Origin: Saccharomonospora piscinae
GTDB taxonomy: Bacteria; Actinomycetota; Actinomycetes; Mycobacteriales; Pseudonocardiaceae
Length of the DNA stretch: 64,000 nucleotides
Direction of reading: 5' to 3'
NCBI RefSeq assembly: GCF_005862235.1
Contig: NZ_VCEK01000004.1
Span: 124,001-188,000, forward strand
The position numbers and the translations under genes are program-made. Shown here piece by piece: positions 18,365 through 26,512 of this stretch. Under the pieces are notes generated by a model. The model was not told where the DNA came from and searched no databases. It saw nothing but the letters and a program-made list of their open reading frames with translations. Position 1 is the stretch's first letter, and the number at the start of each line of letters is the position of its first letter.

Positions 18365-18790
18365 GTGGTCGCCGCGGGAGACGCTGACCAGAACAGCGTC
18401 GCCGAGAGGCTCGGGCTCAAGCCGGACATGATCGTTCAGGAGCTGGGCTGGGACGAGGACGTGGACGAGGGAGTCCGCGCCGCCATCGAGGAACACCTCG
18501 AAGGTGAACTGCTCGACGAGGACGCTGACGAGGTCATCGATGTGGTGCTGCTGTGGTGGCGCGACGGCGACGGCGATCTCGGCGACGCGCTCGTGGACGC
18601 CCGGGTACCGCTGGACGAGCACGGGGTGGTGTGGGTGCTGACCCCGAAGACCGGCCAGTCCGGCCACGTCGAGCCCAGCGAGATCGCCGAGGCGGTCCCG
18701 ACGGTGGGCATGTCGCAGACCTCCAACCTGAGCCTGGGCCCCGGCTGGACCGCCACGCGGCTCGTACCGAGGTCCACATCACGCCGCTGA
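18365..18790 (+). CDS. DUF3052 family protein
   Basis: The 141-aa acidic protein matches DUF3052: SVAERLGLKPDMIVQELGWDEDVDE at the start, then a long acidic stretch, DVVLLWWRDGDGDL, and a C-terminal TPKTGQSGHVEPSEIAEAV. The function is unknown. Its place next to aceE and ahpE equals that of M. tuberculosis Rv2239c. The GTG start follows GGAGGAG, and no membrane or signal sequence is seen. Confidence 0.88.
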   Translation: MVAAGDADQNSVAERLGLKPDMIVQELGWDEDVDEGVRAAIEEHLEGELLDEDADEVIDVVLLWWRDGDGDLGDALVDARVPLDEHGVVWVLTPKTGQSGHVEPSEIAEAVPTVGMSQTSNLSLGPGWTATRLVPRSTSRR

Positions 18791-18827
18791 GCCCGGCGGG
18801 CCTCGCCCGCGCCGGGGCATCGCGCGA

Positions 18828-18833
18828 TAGGGT
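18828..18833 (+). promoter_or_regulatory. Candidate -10 element for ahpE
   Basis: TAGGGT within CGATAGGGTTTCGC lies about 97 bp before ahpE and would give a leader of roughly 90 nt carrying the ribosome site. Confidence 0.3.
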
Positions 18834-18929
18834 TTCGCACGGCACGCTGCCCGCCTCCGGTCCCGTCGCGACGACGCGGTCCGGATTCGGACGGGCAGGA
18901 AACCGGACAAGCGAAAGGTTGTCGAGCCC

Positions 18930-19385
18930 ATGGCGGTCGAGGTCGGTACCCAGGCCCCGGACTTCACGCTCAACGATTACAACAAGCAGGAAGTCACGTT
19001 GTCGTCGTTCCGCGGCGACAAGCCGGTGCTGCTCGTGTTCTACCCGTTCGCGTTCAGCGGCGTCTGCCAGGGCGAGCTCTGCCAGCTGCGGGACGAGTTC
19101 GACCAGTACCCCGGCGTCCAGGTGCTCGGCGTCTCGGTGGACACGCCGTTCGCGCTGAAGGCGTGGGCCGAGCAGCAGGGCTACCAGTTCCCCCTGCTGT
19201 CGGACTTCTGGCCGCACGGCCGGGTCGCGCAGGAGTACGGTGTGTTCAACGAGCAGGCCGGACTGGCGCTGCGCGGCACGTTCCTGATCGACACCAAGGG
19301 GATCGTGCGGTTCGCCGAGGTCAACCAGCCCGGCGAGGCGCGGAACCAGGACGCGTGGAAGAAGGCGATCGCCGACCTGGACTGA
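18930..19385 (+). CDS. ahpE: Peroxiredoxin AhpE
   Basis: The 151-aa thioredoxin-fold peroxidase reduces hydroperoxides through the peroxidatic Cys46 in PFAFSGVCQGEL. The rest (DFWPHGRVAQEYGVFNEQAGLALRGTF) matches the AhpE subfamily closely. Unlike the recalled one-Cys M. tuberculosis enzyme, where the matching residue is Asp, position 51 is Cys, five residues after Cys46. This is the spacing of the resolving Cys in BCP/PrxQ enzymes, so it may form an intramolecular disulfide. ATG start; a hairpin follows the stop. Confidence 0.93.
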   Translation: MAVEVGTQAPDFTLNDYNKQEVTLSSFRGDKPVLLVFYPFAFSGVCQGELCQLRDEFDQYPGVQVLGVSVDTPFALKAWAEQQGYQFPLLSDFWPHGRVAQEYGVFNEQAGLALRGTFLIDTKGIVRFAEVNQPGEARNQDAWKKAIADLD

Positions 19386-19397
19386 CCAGGTGGTGAG

Positions 19398-19427
19398 GCT
19401 CCCGGCGCCGAGACGGCGGCCGGGAGC
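19398..19427 (+). terminator. Hairpin after ahpE
   Basis: GCTCCCGGC (19398-19406) pairs with GCCGGGAGC (19419-19427). It lies 13 nt after the ahpE stop and just before tRNA-Val. No T-run follows. Confidence 0.55.
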
Positions 19428-19432
19428 GTGTC

Positions 19433-19504
19433 GGGCGCATAGCTCAGCGGGAGAGCACCTGCCTTACAAGCAGGGGGTCGCAGGTTCGAACCCTGCTGCG
19501 CCCA
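19433..19504 (+). tRNA. tRNA-Val (anticodon TAC)
   Basis: The 72-nt sequence folds into a full cloverleaf. The acceptor GGGCGCA pairs with TGCGCCC, the D-stem is GCTC/GAGC, the anticodon stem CCTGC/GCAGG encloses CTTACAA, and the T-arm is GCAGG-TTCGAAC-CCTGC. The anticodon TAC reads valine codons. The discriminator is A, and the genome encodes CC but not the final A of CCA. Confidence 0.97.
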
Positions 19505-19626
19505 CCGGATCCGGCCGCGGACGTCGCGGCTTCTTTCGGGTTGCTTTGCTGCCCCTCTCCGTAATCAATTCGTGACACTCCGCCGTATCGGTCGCAGGGG
19601 CCAGCGCCTATCCTCGTCGCCGGTAC

Positions 19627-20616
19627 GTGACGTCGACCGCGAAGGCTGCTGTGCACACTGTCGGTGATGCGGCGGAGGAACCCGGCTCGAGGCCCGGGCC
19701 CGTCCGGCCGTACCTGGACGACCTGCCGTTGGAGCTGTGGGAGGCGGACGAGCGGCCCGCACCGGCCCCCCGGCGTCGGCGGAGACGTCCCGGATGGAAC
19801 ACCGTCCTGCCGGTCGTGGTCGCCCTCGCGCTCGTCGGCGCGCTGGTCTTCGTCGTGCCCCTCGGCGAGGACGAGGGCGGGTCGCGGCCCGGTGCCGTAC
19901 CGGCGGAGCCCGAGGTGTCCTCGCTCGCCTCGATCGGCGACAACCCCCTGCTGCGACGCGGGACGAACCTGCCCGACGTCCGCTGCGACCTGCCCGGCGT
20001 CCGCGCCGACCACGGCGCTCTGCACCGCTTCTACAGCGCCGAACTGCGGTGCCTCGACCGGGCGTGGGAACCCGCGCTGACCGGCGCCGGACTGGACTTC
20101 GAGCGGGTCACCGTGGACGTCACCGACGACCCGGCCACCGCGTGCGGCGCGCTGCCGCCTCCCGAGCGCGCCACCGGGCTGTACTGCGCCGAGGACGCCA
20201 CCATCTACCTGCCCCGGCAGCGCACGCTCGACGCGTTCGGGCTGTCCGACGAGGCGCACCTGGCGACGCTGGCTCACGAGTACGGCCACCACGTGCAGCA
20301 CCTCAGCGGCATCCTGTCCGACGCGAACGGGCAGCTCAACCGCTATCCCGCGGGCAGCCCGCCCGACCGGGAACTGGGCAGGCGGGTCGAGTTGCAGGCC
20401 AACTGCTTCGCCGGAGCGTTCTTCTCCAGCGCGTCGGGGCGAGGCTCGATCACCGACGGCCTCGCCGACGACTCGGTGGACGACTTCCGGAACTGGGTCG
20501 ACAGCGACACCCACGGCACCAGCGACACCCAGCGCGAGTGGGCCCTGCGCGGGTACCGGAAGGGCGATGTCGGGACCTGCAACACGTGGCACGCGGCGAG
20601 CGCGGACGTCACCTGA
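19627..20616 (+). CDS. Membrane-anchored neutral zinc metallopeptidase (YpfJ/PF04228 type)
   Basis: The 329-aa protein has a short cytoplasmic part with an Arg-rich stop-transfer (PRRRRRRPGW), one transmembrane helix (about residues 58-78) and an external peptidase domain. The zincin motif HEYGHH is at about residues 218-223, and the downstream ELQANCFAG supplies the third ligand region. Cys residues suggest disulfides outside the cell. The substrate is unknown. The GTG start lies about 12 nt after a TATCCT -10-like element. Confidence 0.88.
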   Translation: MTSTAKAAVHTVGDAAEEPGSRPGPVRPYLDDLPLELWEADERPAPAPRRRRRRPGWNTVLPVVVALALVGALVFVVPLGEDEGGSRPGAVPAEPEVSSLASIGDNPLLRRGTNLPDVRCDLPGVRADHGALHRFYSAELRCLDRAWEPALTGAGLDFERVTVDVTDDPATACGALPPPERATGLYCAEDATIYLPRQRTLDAFGLSDEAHLATLAHEYGHHVQHLSGILSDANGQLNRYPAGSPPDRELGRRVELQANCFAGAFFSSASGRGSITDGLADDSVDDFRNWVDSDTHGTSDTQREWALRGYRKGDVGTCNTWHAASADVT

Positions 20617-20618
20617 GC

Positions 20619-20632
20619 GCCGTGGTCACGGC
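20619..20632. terminator. Small palindrome across the metallopeptidase/2H gene junction
   Basis: GCCGTG-GT-CACGGC fills the 9-bp gap between two convergent genes and includes the stop codon at 20626-20628. It is short, so a role in termination is uncertain. Confidence 0.35.
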
Positions 20633-21150
20633 AGGACCGGCAGCGGCCACGTGCGCCCCGTGGCGCTGTCGATCAGTGCGGCGCTGGTCACGCTCACCGT
20701 GAGCGGCAGGATCTCGTACACGGATTCCGCCACCGCGGGCAGTTGCCGCATCGCCGAACGGGTCGCCACGGACGCATGCGGAACCCAGTGGTCGACGGCG
20801 TAGTGGCGATGGACCCGCGCTCCCGTGCCGCCGACCGCGCGTACGACGGCCTGCTGCCGTGCCAGCAACCTCGCCGACAGCGGCGGGACGAGCGCGACCC
20901 GGCCCCGGCGGAACACGCCCACCGCGTCGAAGCTCAACTCGAACGGGCCGCCGTCGGGCAGGGCGGCTACGGCGTCCTGGACAGCGTCGAGGTGCCATTC
21001 CAGCAGCACCACGTACGACAGGTGGGGATGGTGCCTGCCGTGGGTGTGGCTGGCCGGCGTGGCGACGCCGCGTTCCTCGAGACCCGACCACAGCGCCCGT
21101 AGCGCGCGCTCGGACCGGCGATCGAACAGCAGGCACACGCCCAGGGCCAC
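20626..21150 (-). CDS. 2'-5' RNA ligase family (2H phosphoesterase) protein
   Basis: The 174-aa protein shows the two HxS motifs of the 2H superfamily: HPHLSYVV in the first third and VPHASVATR near residue 135. These residues catalyse phosphodiester hydrolysis or ligation in RNA-ligase and cyclic-phosphodiesterase relatives. The exact substrate is unknown. The GTG at 21150 is preceded by TAGGGT with 7 nt between, so the transcript is probably leaderless. Confidence 0.78.
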   Translation of the reverse strand: MALGVCLLFDRRSERALRALWSGLEERGVATPASHTHGRHHPHLSYVVLLEWHLDAVQDAVAALPDGGPFELSFDAVGVFRRGRVALVPPLSARLLARQQAVVRAVGGTGARVHRHYAVDHWVPHASVATRSAMRQLPAVAESVYEILPLTVSVTSAALIDSATGRTWPLPVLP

Positions 21151-21157
21151 GCCGACG

Positions 21158-21163
21158 ACCCTA
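21158..21163 (-). promoter_or_regulatory. -10 element of leaderless 2H phosphoesterase promoter
   Basis: TAGGGT on the minus strand lies 7 nt before the GTG at 21150. Confidence 0.5.
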
Positions 21164-21255
21164 GGCCGTGCGGGCAACGCCCGCTGTTTTGGCGCACACC
21201 ACCCGGGTATTCGCCCGATTGAGTGGCACTTGCCACACCAGAGGAGGAGGCGGTC

Positions 21256-21825
21256 ATGACTCGCCCGACAGAGGCCGGCCTGCGCCGCGGCGGGCTGCAA
21301 CCCGTCCAGGTCCTCGCCGGTCTGATCGGTCTCGTCTACCTCGCGATCGGGATCATCGGGTTCGTGCAGACCGGGTTCGGAGGCTTCGCCGACGACACGC
21401 ACAGCACGCTGTGGTTGTTCTCGATCAACCCGCTGCACAACACGTTCCACGTGGTGATCGGTGCACTCGGCGTGCTGATGGCACTGAGTTCGGGCCTGGC
21501 GCGGACGTACGGCTGGCTGCTGCTCGCCGTGTTCGGCGTGCTCCTGTTGTGGGGACTGGCCCTGACGGGTGTGTTCGCCGAGAATCCCGTGTCCGGACTG
21601 GGCAACCCGTTCGCGCTGAACACGGCCGACAACTGGCTGCACTTCGGGACGGCCCTGCTCGGCCTCATCGTCGCCGTCATGCCGGCGCGCAAGAAGATCA
21701 CCGCGACGCCGGGTACCCGGGACGAGCCGGGACCCGTCCAGGCCGACGACGCCGCCGCGCGGGGCGGGCGCGAGCACGCGCCACGCGCCGGGCGCAGGCT
21801 CTGGCGCCGGGGCGCGGCCCACTGA
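21256..21825 (+). CDS. DUF4383 domain-containing membrane protein
   Basis: The 189-aa protein has four hydrophobic segments and the DUF4383 signatures LWLFSINPLHNTFHVVIG and NTADNWLHFGTALLG. A charged C-terminal tail of about 45 residues follows. The function is unknown, and members are common in actinobacterial envelopes. The ATG at 21256 follows GAGGAGGAGG. Its stop lies next to the second 21-bp array. Confidence 0.87.
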   Translation: MTRPTEAGLRRGGLQPVQVLAGLIGLVYLAIGIIGFVQTGFGGFADDTHSTLWLFSINPLHNTFHVVIGALGVLMALSSGLARTYGWLLLAVFGVLLLWGLALTGVFAENPVSGLGNPFALNTADNWLHFGTALLGLIVAVMPARKKITATPGTRDEPGPVQADDAAARGGREHAPRAGRRLWRRGAAH

Positions 21826-21827
21826 CC

Positions 21828-21926
21828 GTCGTGTCCGAATCTGACGCAGCCCACGTCGTGGAGTTCGCATCCTGCGGACACGGCGACGCAGGCTGCGGAC
21901 ACGGCTACGCAGGCTGCGGACACGGC
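21828..21926. repeat. 21-bp-period GTGTCCGCA array (locus 2), DUF4383/PP2C convergent junction
   Basis: Three perfect copies of TGCGGACACGGC start at 21873, 21894 and 21915, 21 bp apart, with the linker CAGGC shared between units. One recognisable forward copy (GTCGTGTCCGA, 21828) and degenerate remnants form the other arm. The array lies between the convergent stops of the DUF4383 gene (21825) and the PP2C gene (21935). It is the same element as at 2871 and 30235, but its left arm has decayed. Confidence 0.85.
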
Positions 21927-21934
21927 GGCTGCGG

Positions 21935-22708
21935 TCAGTCCTCGGCGGTGCCGGGGACGACCTGTGCCACGACGCACGTGATGTTGTCCGGGCCGCCGCC
22001 CGCGTTGGCCAGGTCGATCAGCGACTCCACGGCGTCGTCGGGCGTGGTGTGCCCGGCCGGGATGCGCGTGAGGATCCGGTGGAGTTCGTCGGCCTTCACG
22101 ACGTCGGTGAGCCCGTCGGAGCAGAGCAGGTAGATGTCGCCGTCCTCGGCGGTGTCCACCGACACGTCCGGCTCGGCGGCCACCCCGGCGAGCAGTGCCC
22201 GCACGAGCACCGACCGGCTCGGATGCCGCTCGGCGACCTCGGGGGTGAGCCGCCCCTGGTCCACCAGAGTCTGCACCATCGTGTGATCGTGGGTCAGCTG
22301 GGCGAGGGTGTCGCCGCGCAGCCGGTAGCAGCGTGAGTCACCGATGTGCGCGAGCCCGAAGCGGGGGCCGTCCCACAGGATGGCCGTGACCGTGGTCCCC
22401 ATCCCGGTGAGCGCGGGGTCGTCGGCCACCTGGGAGTCGAGCCGCTCTGCCGCCGCCGCGACCGCCCGCGTGAGGGCGTCGGCCAAATCCACCTCGGCCG
22501 GTTGCTCGTCCGCGAGCCGGGTGTCGAGGTCCTCGAGCGCGGCGATGGCCTGGGCGCTGGCGACCTCGCCCGCCGCGTGGCCGCCCATACCGTCGGCCAC
22601 GGCGAGCAGCCTGGCGGTCGCGTAGGCGGAGTCCTCGTTACCGCTGCGGTGTCGCCCGACGTCGGAGCCTGCGGCGTAGCGGAGAGTGAGGGCCTCGTCG
22701 TGTGTCAT
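21935..22708 (-). CDS. PP2C-family Ser/Thr protein phosphatase
   Basis: The 257-aa cytosolic phosphatase shows all PP2C metal motifs: GNEDSAY, VADGMGGHAAGE, MGTTVTAI, HIGDSRCY, CSDGLTDVV and GPDNITCVV. It resembles the catalytic domain of PstP but lacks a membrane helix, so it is likely a soluble partner of Ser/Thr kinases encoded elsewhere. The ATG at 22708 starts the domain correctly; no ribosome site is seen. Confidence 0.93.
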   Translation of the reverse strand: MTHDEALTLRYAAGSDVGRHRSGNEDSAYATARLLAVADGMGGHAAGEVASAQAIAALEDLDTRLADEQPAEVDLADALTRAVAAAAERLDSQVADDPALTGMGTTVTAILWDGPRFGLAHIGDSRCYRLRGDTLAQLTHDHTMVQTLVDQGRLTPEVAERHPSRSVLVRALLAGVAAEPDVSVDTAEDGDIYLLCSDGLTDVVKADELHRILTRIPAGHTTPDDAVESLIDLANAGGGPDNITCVVAQVVPGTAED

Positions 22709-22857
22709 GAGTGCAGTGAACCATTGGTCGGTGCGCGGCGAGGGACAACAGTACGCTAACCGGTCCCGTTTCGCCGCGGAGCCGAGACCGGCACCCGGTC
22801 CCGATGCGGCGTGCGCCACGCCCGGCACGGGTGTCCGGTCCCGATCGTCGCCGGGGC

Positions 22858-22863
22858 TAAGCT
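22858..22863 (+). promoter_or_regulatory. Candidate -10 element for dnaE
   Basis: TAAGCT, 51 nt before the GTG start of dnaE, would give a leader of about 45 nt that contains the GGAGGTT ribosome site. Confidence 0.35.
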
Positions 22864-22914
22864 GACGGCCACGTTTCTGGTCGTCTCCCGGGTGTCTTCG
22901 GAGGTTGTCCGCCG

Positions 22915-25900
22915 GTGTCCAACGATTCCTTCGTCCACCTGCACGTCCACACCGAGTACTCGATGCTCGACGGTGCGGCGAAGATCGCCCCGCTGTTCAC
23001 GGAGGCCGCGCGGCTGGGAATGCCGGCCGTCGGCATGACCGACCACGGCAACATGTACGGCGCCGACGAGTTCTACCAGCAGGCGAAGCGGGCGGGGATC
23101 AAGCCGATCATCGGCATCGAGGCGTATGTCGCGCCGGAGAGCCGCTTTCACAAGAAGCCCGTGTTCTGGGGACAGTCGAACCAGCGAGGTGCCGACGAGT
23201 TCGGTGAGGGCGGTGACGTCTCCGGCGCGGGTGCCTACACGCACATGACCATGCTGGCGGAGAACGCGACGGGACTGCGGAACCTGTTCCGCCTGTCGTC
23301 GCTGGCGAGCATGGAAGGTCACTACCGCAAGCCGAGGATGGACCGCGAGCTGATCGCGGAGCACGCCGAGGGGATCATCGCCACCACGGGCTGCCCGTCC
23401 GGCGAGGTGCAGACGCGGCTGCGGCTGGGGCAGAAGGCGGAGGCCGTGCGGGCGGCGGCCGACTACCGCGACATCTTCGGACCGGACAACTTCTTCCTGG
23501 AGCTGATGGATCACGGCCTGCCGATCGAGCGGTCGGTGCGCGAGGGCCTGCTGGAGGTCGGCAGAACGGTGGGGCTGCGCCCGCTGGCCACCAACGACTC
23601 GCACTACGTGACCAAGGACCAGGCCGACTCGCACTCGGCGCTGCTGTGTGTCCAGTCGGGCAAGACCCTGTCGGACCCGAACCGCTTCAAGTTCGACGGG
23701 GACGGCTACTTCCTCAAGTCGGCGGCCGAGATGCGCGAGTACTGGGACACCGAGGTGCCCGGCGCCAGCGACTCGACCTTGCTGATCGCCGAGCGCGTGC
23801 AGTCCTACGAGGACGTCTACAGCCACAAGGACCGGATGCCGGTCTTCGAAGTGCCCGAGGGCCAGACCCAGGAGTCCTGGCTGCACCACGAGGTCATGAA
23901 GGGGCTGGAGTGGCGCTTTCCCTCCGGAATCCCGGACGGCTACGTGGAGCGCGCCGAGATGGAGCTCGGGGTCATCGCGCAGAAGGGTTTCCCGGCGTAC
24001 TTTTTGGTGGTCGCCGACCTCTGCAACTACGCGCGCAGCGTGGGAATCCGGGTCGGCCCCGGCCGTGGCTCGGCGGCGGGGGCGCTGGTGGCCTACGCCC
24101 TGGGTATCACCAACCTGGATCCGATCCCGCTGGGGCTGCTGTTCGAACGGTTCCTGAACCCCGAGCGCATGTCGATGCCCGACATCGACATCGACTTCGA
24201 CGACCGCAGGCGTGGCGAGATGATCCGCTACGCCACCGAGAAGTACGGGGCGGACAAGGTCGCGCAGGTCATCACCTTCGGCACCATTAAGACCAAGGCC
24301 GCCATCAAGGACGCCGCGCGCGTTCACTACGGGCAGCCCGGATACGCCATCGCCGACCGGATCTCCAAGGCGCTCCCGCCGCCGGTGATGGCGAAGGACA
24401 TCCCGCTGGCCGGCATCGTCGACCCGGAACACGAGCGCCACGCCGAGGCCGCGGAGGTCCGCGCTCTCATCGAGACCGACTCCGAGGTCAAGACGATCTT
24501 CGATACCGCGCGCGGCCTCGAGGGACTGATCCGCAACGCGGGCGTCCACGCCTGCGCGGTGATCATGTCGAGCGAACCGCTGCAGGACGCCATCCCGCTG
24601 TGGCAGCGCGACGACGGTGCCGTCATCACGGGCTGGGACTACCCGTCGTGCGAGGCCATCGGCCTGCTGAAGATGGACTTCCTCGGGCTGCGCAACCTCA
24701 CCGTCATCGGTGACGCCATCGACAACATCCGGGTCAACCGCGGTGTCGACATCGACCTCGACACGCTCGGTGTGGACGATCCGGAGACCTACAAGCTGCT
24801 GGGGCGAGGGGACACACTGGGCGTGTTCCAGCTCGACGGCGCGGCCATGCGGGACCTGCTGCGGCGGATGCAGCCGACCGAGTTCGCCGACATCGCGGCG
24901 GTCAACGCGCTCTACCGCCCCGGTCCGATGGCGATGAACACGCACAACAACTACGCCGACCGCAAGAACGGGCGGCAACAGGTCACGCCGATCCACCCTG
25001 AGCTGGAGGAGCCGCTGCGGGAGATCCTGTCGGAGACCTACGGTCTGATCGTCTACCAGGAACAGATCATGCAGATCGCGCAGAAGGTCGCCGGGTACTC
25101 GATGGGCCGAGCGGACGTGCTGCGCAGGGCGATGGGCAAGAAGAAGAAGGAGGTCCTCGAAAAGGAGTTCGAGGGCTTCGAGGCCGGGATGCGGGAGAAC
25201 GGGTTCTCTCCCGAGGCCATCCAGGCGTTGTGGGACACGATCCTGCCGTTCGCCGGGTATGCGTTCAACAAGTCGCACGCCGCCGGCTACGCGCTGGTGG
25301 GGTACTGGACGGCCTACCTCAAGGCCAACTACACCGCCGAGTACATGGCCGCGCTGCTCACGTCGGTCGGGGACAACAAGGACAAGTCGGCGGTCTACCT
25401 GTCCGAGTGCCGCAGGCTGGGCTCGCGCGTGCTGCCGCCGGACGTCAACGAGTCGGATCGCCGCTTCGCCGCCGTGGGCGACGACATCCGGTTCGGCCTC
25501 GGCGCGATCCGCAACGTCGGTGCCAACGTCGTCGAGTCCGTCATCGCGACCAGGGACAAGAAGGGGAAGTACTCGTCGTTCACCGACTTCCTCGACAAGT
25601 CGGAGCTGGTGGCGTGCAACAAGCGGGTGATCGAGTCGCTGATCAAGGCGGGGGCGTTCGACTCGCTCGGCGCCACGCGGCTGTCGATGATCCGGGTACA
25701 CGAGGACGCCGTCGACGCGGTCGTGCCGCTGAAGCGGCAGGAGGCGATGGGGCAGTTCGACCTGTTCGGCACCGGGGGCGACGGCGGGGACGACGACGCC
25801 GCCACGGCCTCGTCGCCCCTGGCGCACCTGAAGTTCGACGACGAGGAGTACGCGCGCAAGCAGAAGCTCGGCTACGAGCGGGAGATGCTGGGGCTGTACG

Positions 25901-26487
25901 TGTCGGCGCACCCGCTCGACGGCGCGGAGCGCATCCTGCGCAAGCACGCGAGGCGCCCCATCGCGGCGATCCTGGCCGAGCCGCCGAAGGAAGGCGAGAT
26001 CGAGATCGCCGGGCTCATCACGGCGCTGGAGCGGCGGGTGAACAAGCGCGGCGAACCGTGGGCGATCTGCACCGTGGAGGACATGGACGCCTCGCTGGAG
26101 GTGCTGTTCTTCCCGAAGTCCTACGCCCTGTTCGCCGCGGACCTCGTCGAGGACAACGCGGTGGTGGTGAAGGGCAGGGTGAACTGGCGCGAGGACAAGA
26201 TGTCGGTGTTCGCCGCCGGACTCGTGCCGCTGGACCTCAGTGACGTCGCGCTCGGTGACGAGGAGCCCCCGCTGATGCTGCTCGCCTCCGCCGAGAAGAT
26301 CACCCGGAGCGTGGTGACCGAGTTGCGGCAGACCCTGCAGGCCCACCGGGGTGACACACCGGTGCGGCTCAAGCTCGTCGGCTCGTCGTCCGAGACCGTG
26401 TTCGCGCTGTACGACTATCCGGTCAACGTCACCTCGATGCTGATGGGCGAGCTGAAGGGCATTCCCGGTATCGCGGCGGGCAGTTGA
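22915..26487 (+). CDS. dnaE: DNA polymerase III alpha subunit
   Basis: The 1190-aa replicative polymerase begins with a PHP domain ([15 protein letters not shown]). The catalytic Asp cluster PDIDIDFDD is at about residues 422-430, followed by helix-hairpin-helix segments ([19 protein letters not shown]). An OB fold near the C-terminus reads [16 protein letters not shown]. The family is DnaE1, the main chromosomal replicase of actinobacteria. The GTG start follows GGAGGTT. The downstream MFS gene starts 26 bp after its stop but has its own leaderless promoter. Confidence 0.97.
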   Translation: MSNDSFVHLHVHTEYSMLDGAAKIAPLFTEAARLGMPAVGMTDHGNMYGADEFYQQAKRAGIKPIIGIEAYVAPESRFHKKPVFWGQSNQRGADEFGEGGDVSGAGAYTHMTMLAENATGLRNLFRLSSLASMEGHYRKPRMDRELIAEHAEGIIATTGCPSGEVQTRLRLGQKAEAVRAAADYRDIFGPDNFFLELMDHGLPIERSVREGLLEVGRTVGLRPLATNDSHYVTKDQADSHSALLCVQSGKTLSDPNRFKFDGDGYFLKSAAEMREYWDTEVPGASDSTLLIAERVQSYEDVYSHKDRMPVFEVPEGQTQESWLHHEVMKGLEWRFPSGIPDGYVERAEMELGVIAQKGFPAYFLVVADLCNYARSVGIRVGPGRGSAAGALVAYALGITNLDPIPLGLLFERFLNPERMSMPDIDIDFDDRRRGEMIRYATEKYGADKVAQVITFGTIKTKAAIKDAARVHYGQPGYAIADRISKALPPPVMAKDIPLAGIVDPEHERHAEAAEVRALIETDSEVKTIFDTARGLEGLIRNAGVHACAVIMSSEPLQDAIPLWQRDDGAVITGWDYPSCEAIGLLKMDFLGLRNLTVIGDAIDNIRVNRGVDIDLDTLGVDDPETYKLLGRGDTLGVFQLDGAAMRDLLRRMQPTEFADIAAVNALYRPGPMAMNTHNNYADRKNGRQQVTPIHPELEEPLREILSETYGLIVYQEQIMQIAQKVAGYSMGRADVLRRAMGKKKKEVLEKEFEGFEAGMRENGFSPEAIQALWDTILPFAGYAFNKSHAAGYALVGYWTAYLKANYTAEYMAALLTSVGDNKDKSAVYLSECRRLGSRVLPPDVNESDRRFAAVGDDIRFGLGAIRNVGANVVESVIATRDKKGKYSSFTDFLDKSELVACNKRVIESLIKAGAFDSLGATRLSMIRVHEDAVDAVVPLKRQEAMGQFDLFGTGGDGGDDDAATASSPLAHLKFDDEEYARKQKLGYEREMLGLYVSAHPLDGAERILRKHARRPIAAILAEPPKEGEIEIAGLITALERRVNKRGEPWAICTVEDMDASLEVLFFPKSYALFAADLVEDNAVVVKGRVNWREDKMSVFAAGLVPLDLSDVALGDEEPPLMLLASAEKITRSVVTELRQTLQAHRGDTPVRLKLVGSSSETVFALYDYPVNVTSMLMGELKGIPGIAAGS

Positions 26488-26500
26488 GCCGCGGGCTCAA

Positions 26501-26506
26501 TACGGT
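26501..26506 (+). promoter_or_regulatory. -10 element of leaderless MFS-gene promoter
   Basis: TACGGT ends 6 nt before the GTG at 26513. Confidence 0.5.
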
Positions 26507-26512
26507 GAGGGA

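Noticed and set aside
19433-19504. tRNA-Val as an integration site of a mobile element
   Set aside because: No integrase lies nearby, and no second copy of the tRNA 3' end was seen in the following sequence.
22756-26346. 1196-codon open frame opposite dnaE
   Set aside because: It is an antisense shadow of dnaE; the translation has biased composition and no domain, while dnaE is complete on the plus strand.
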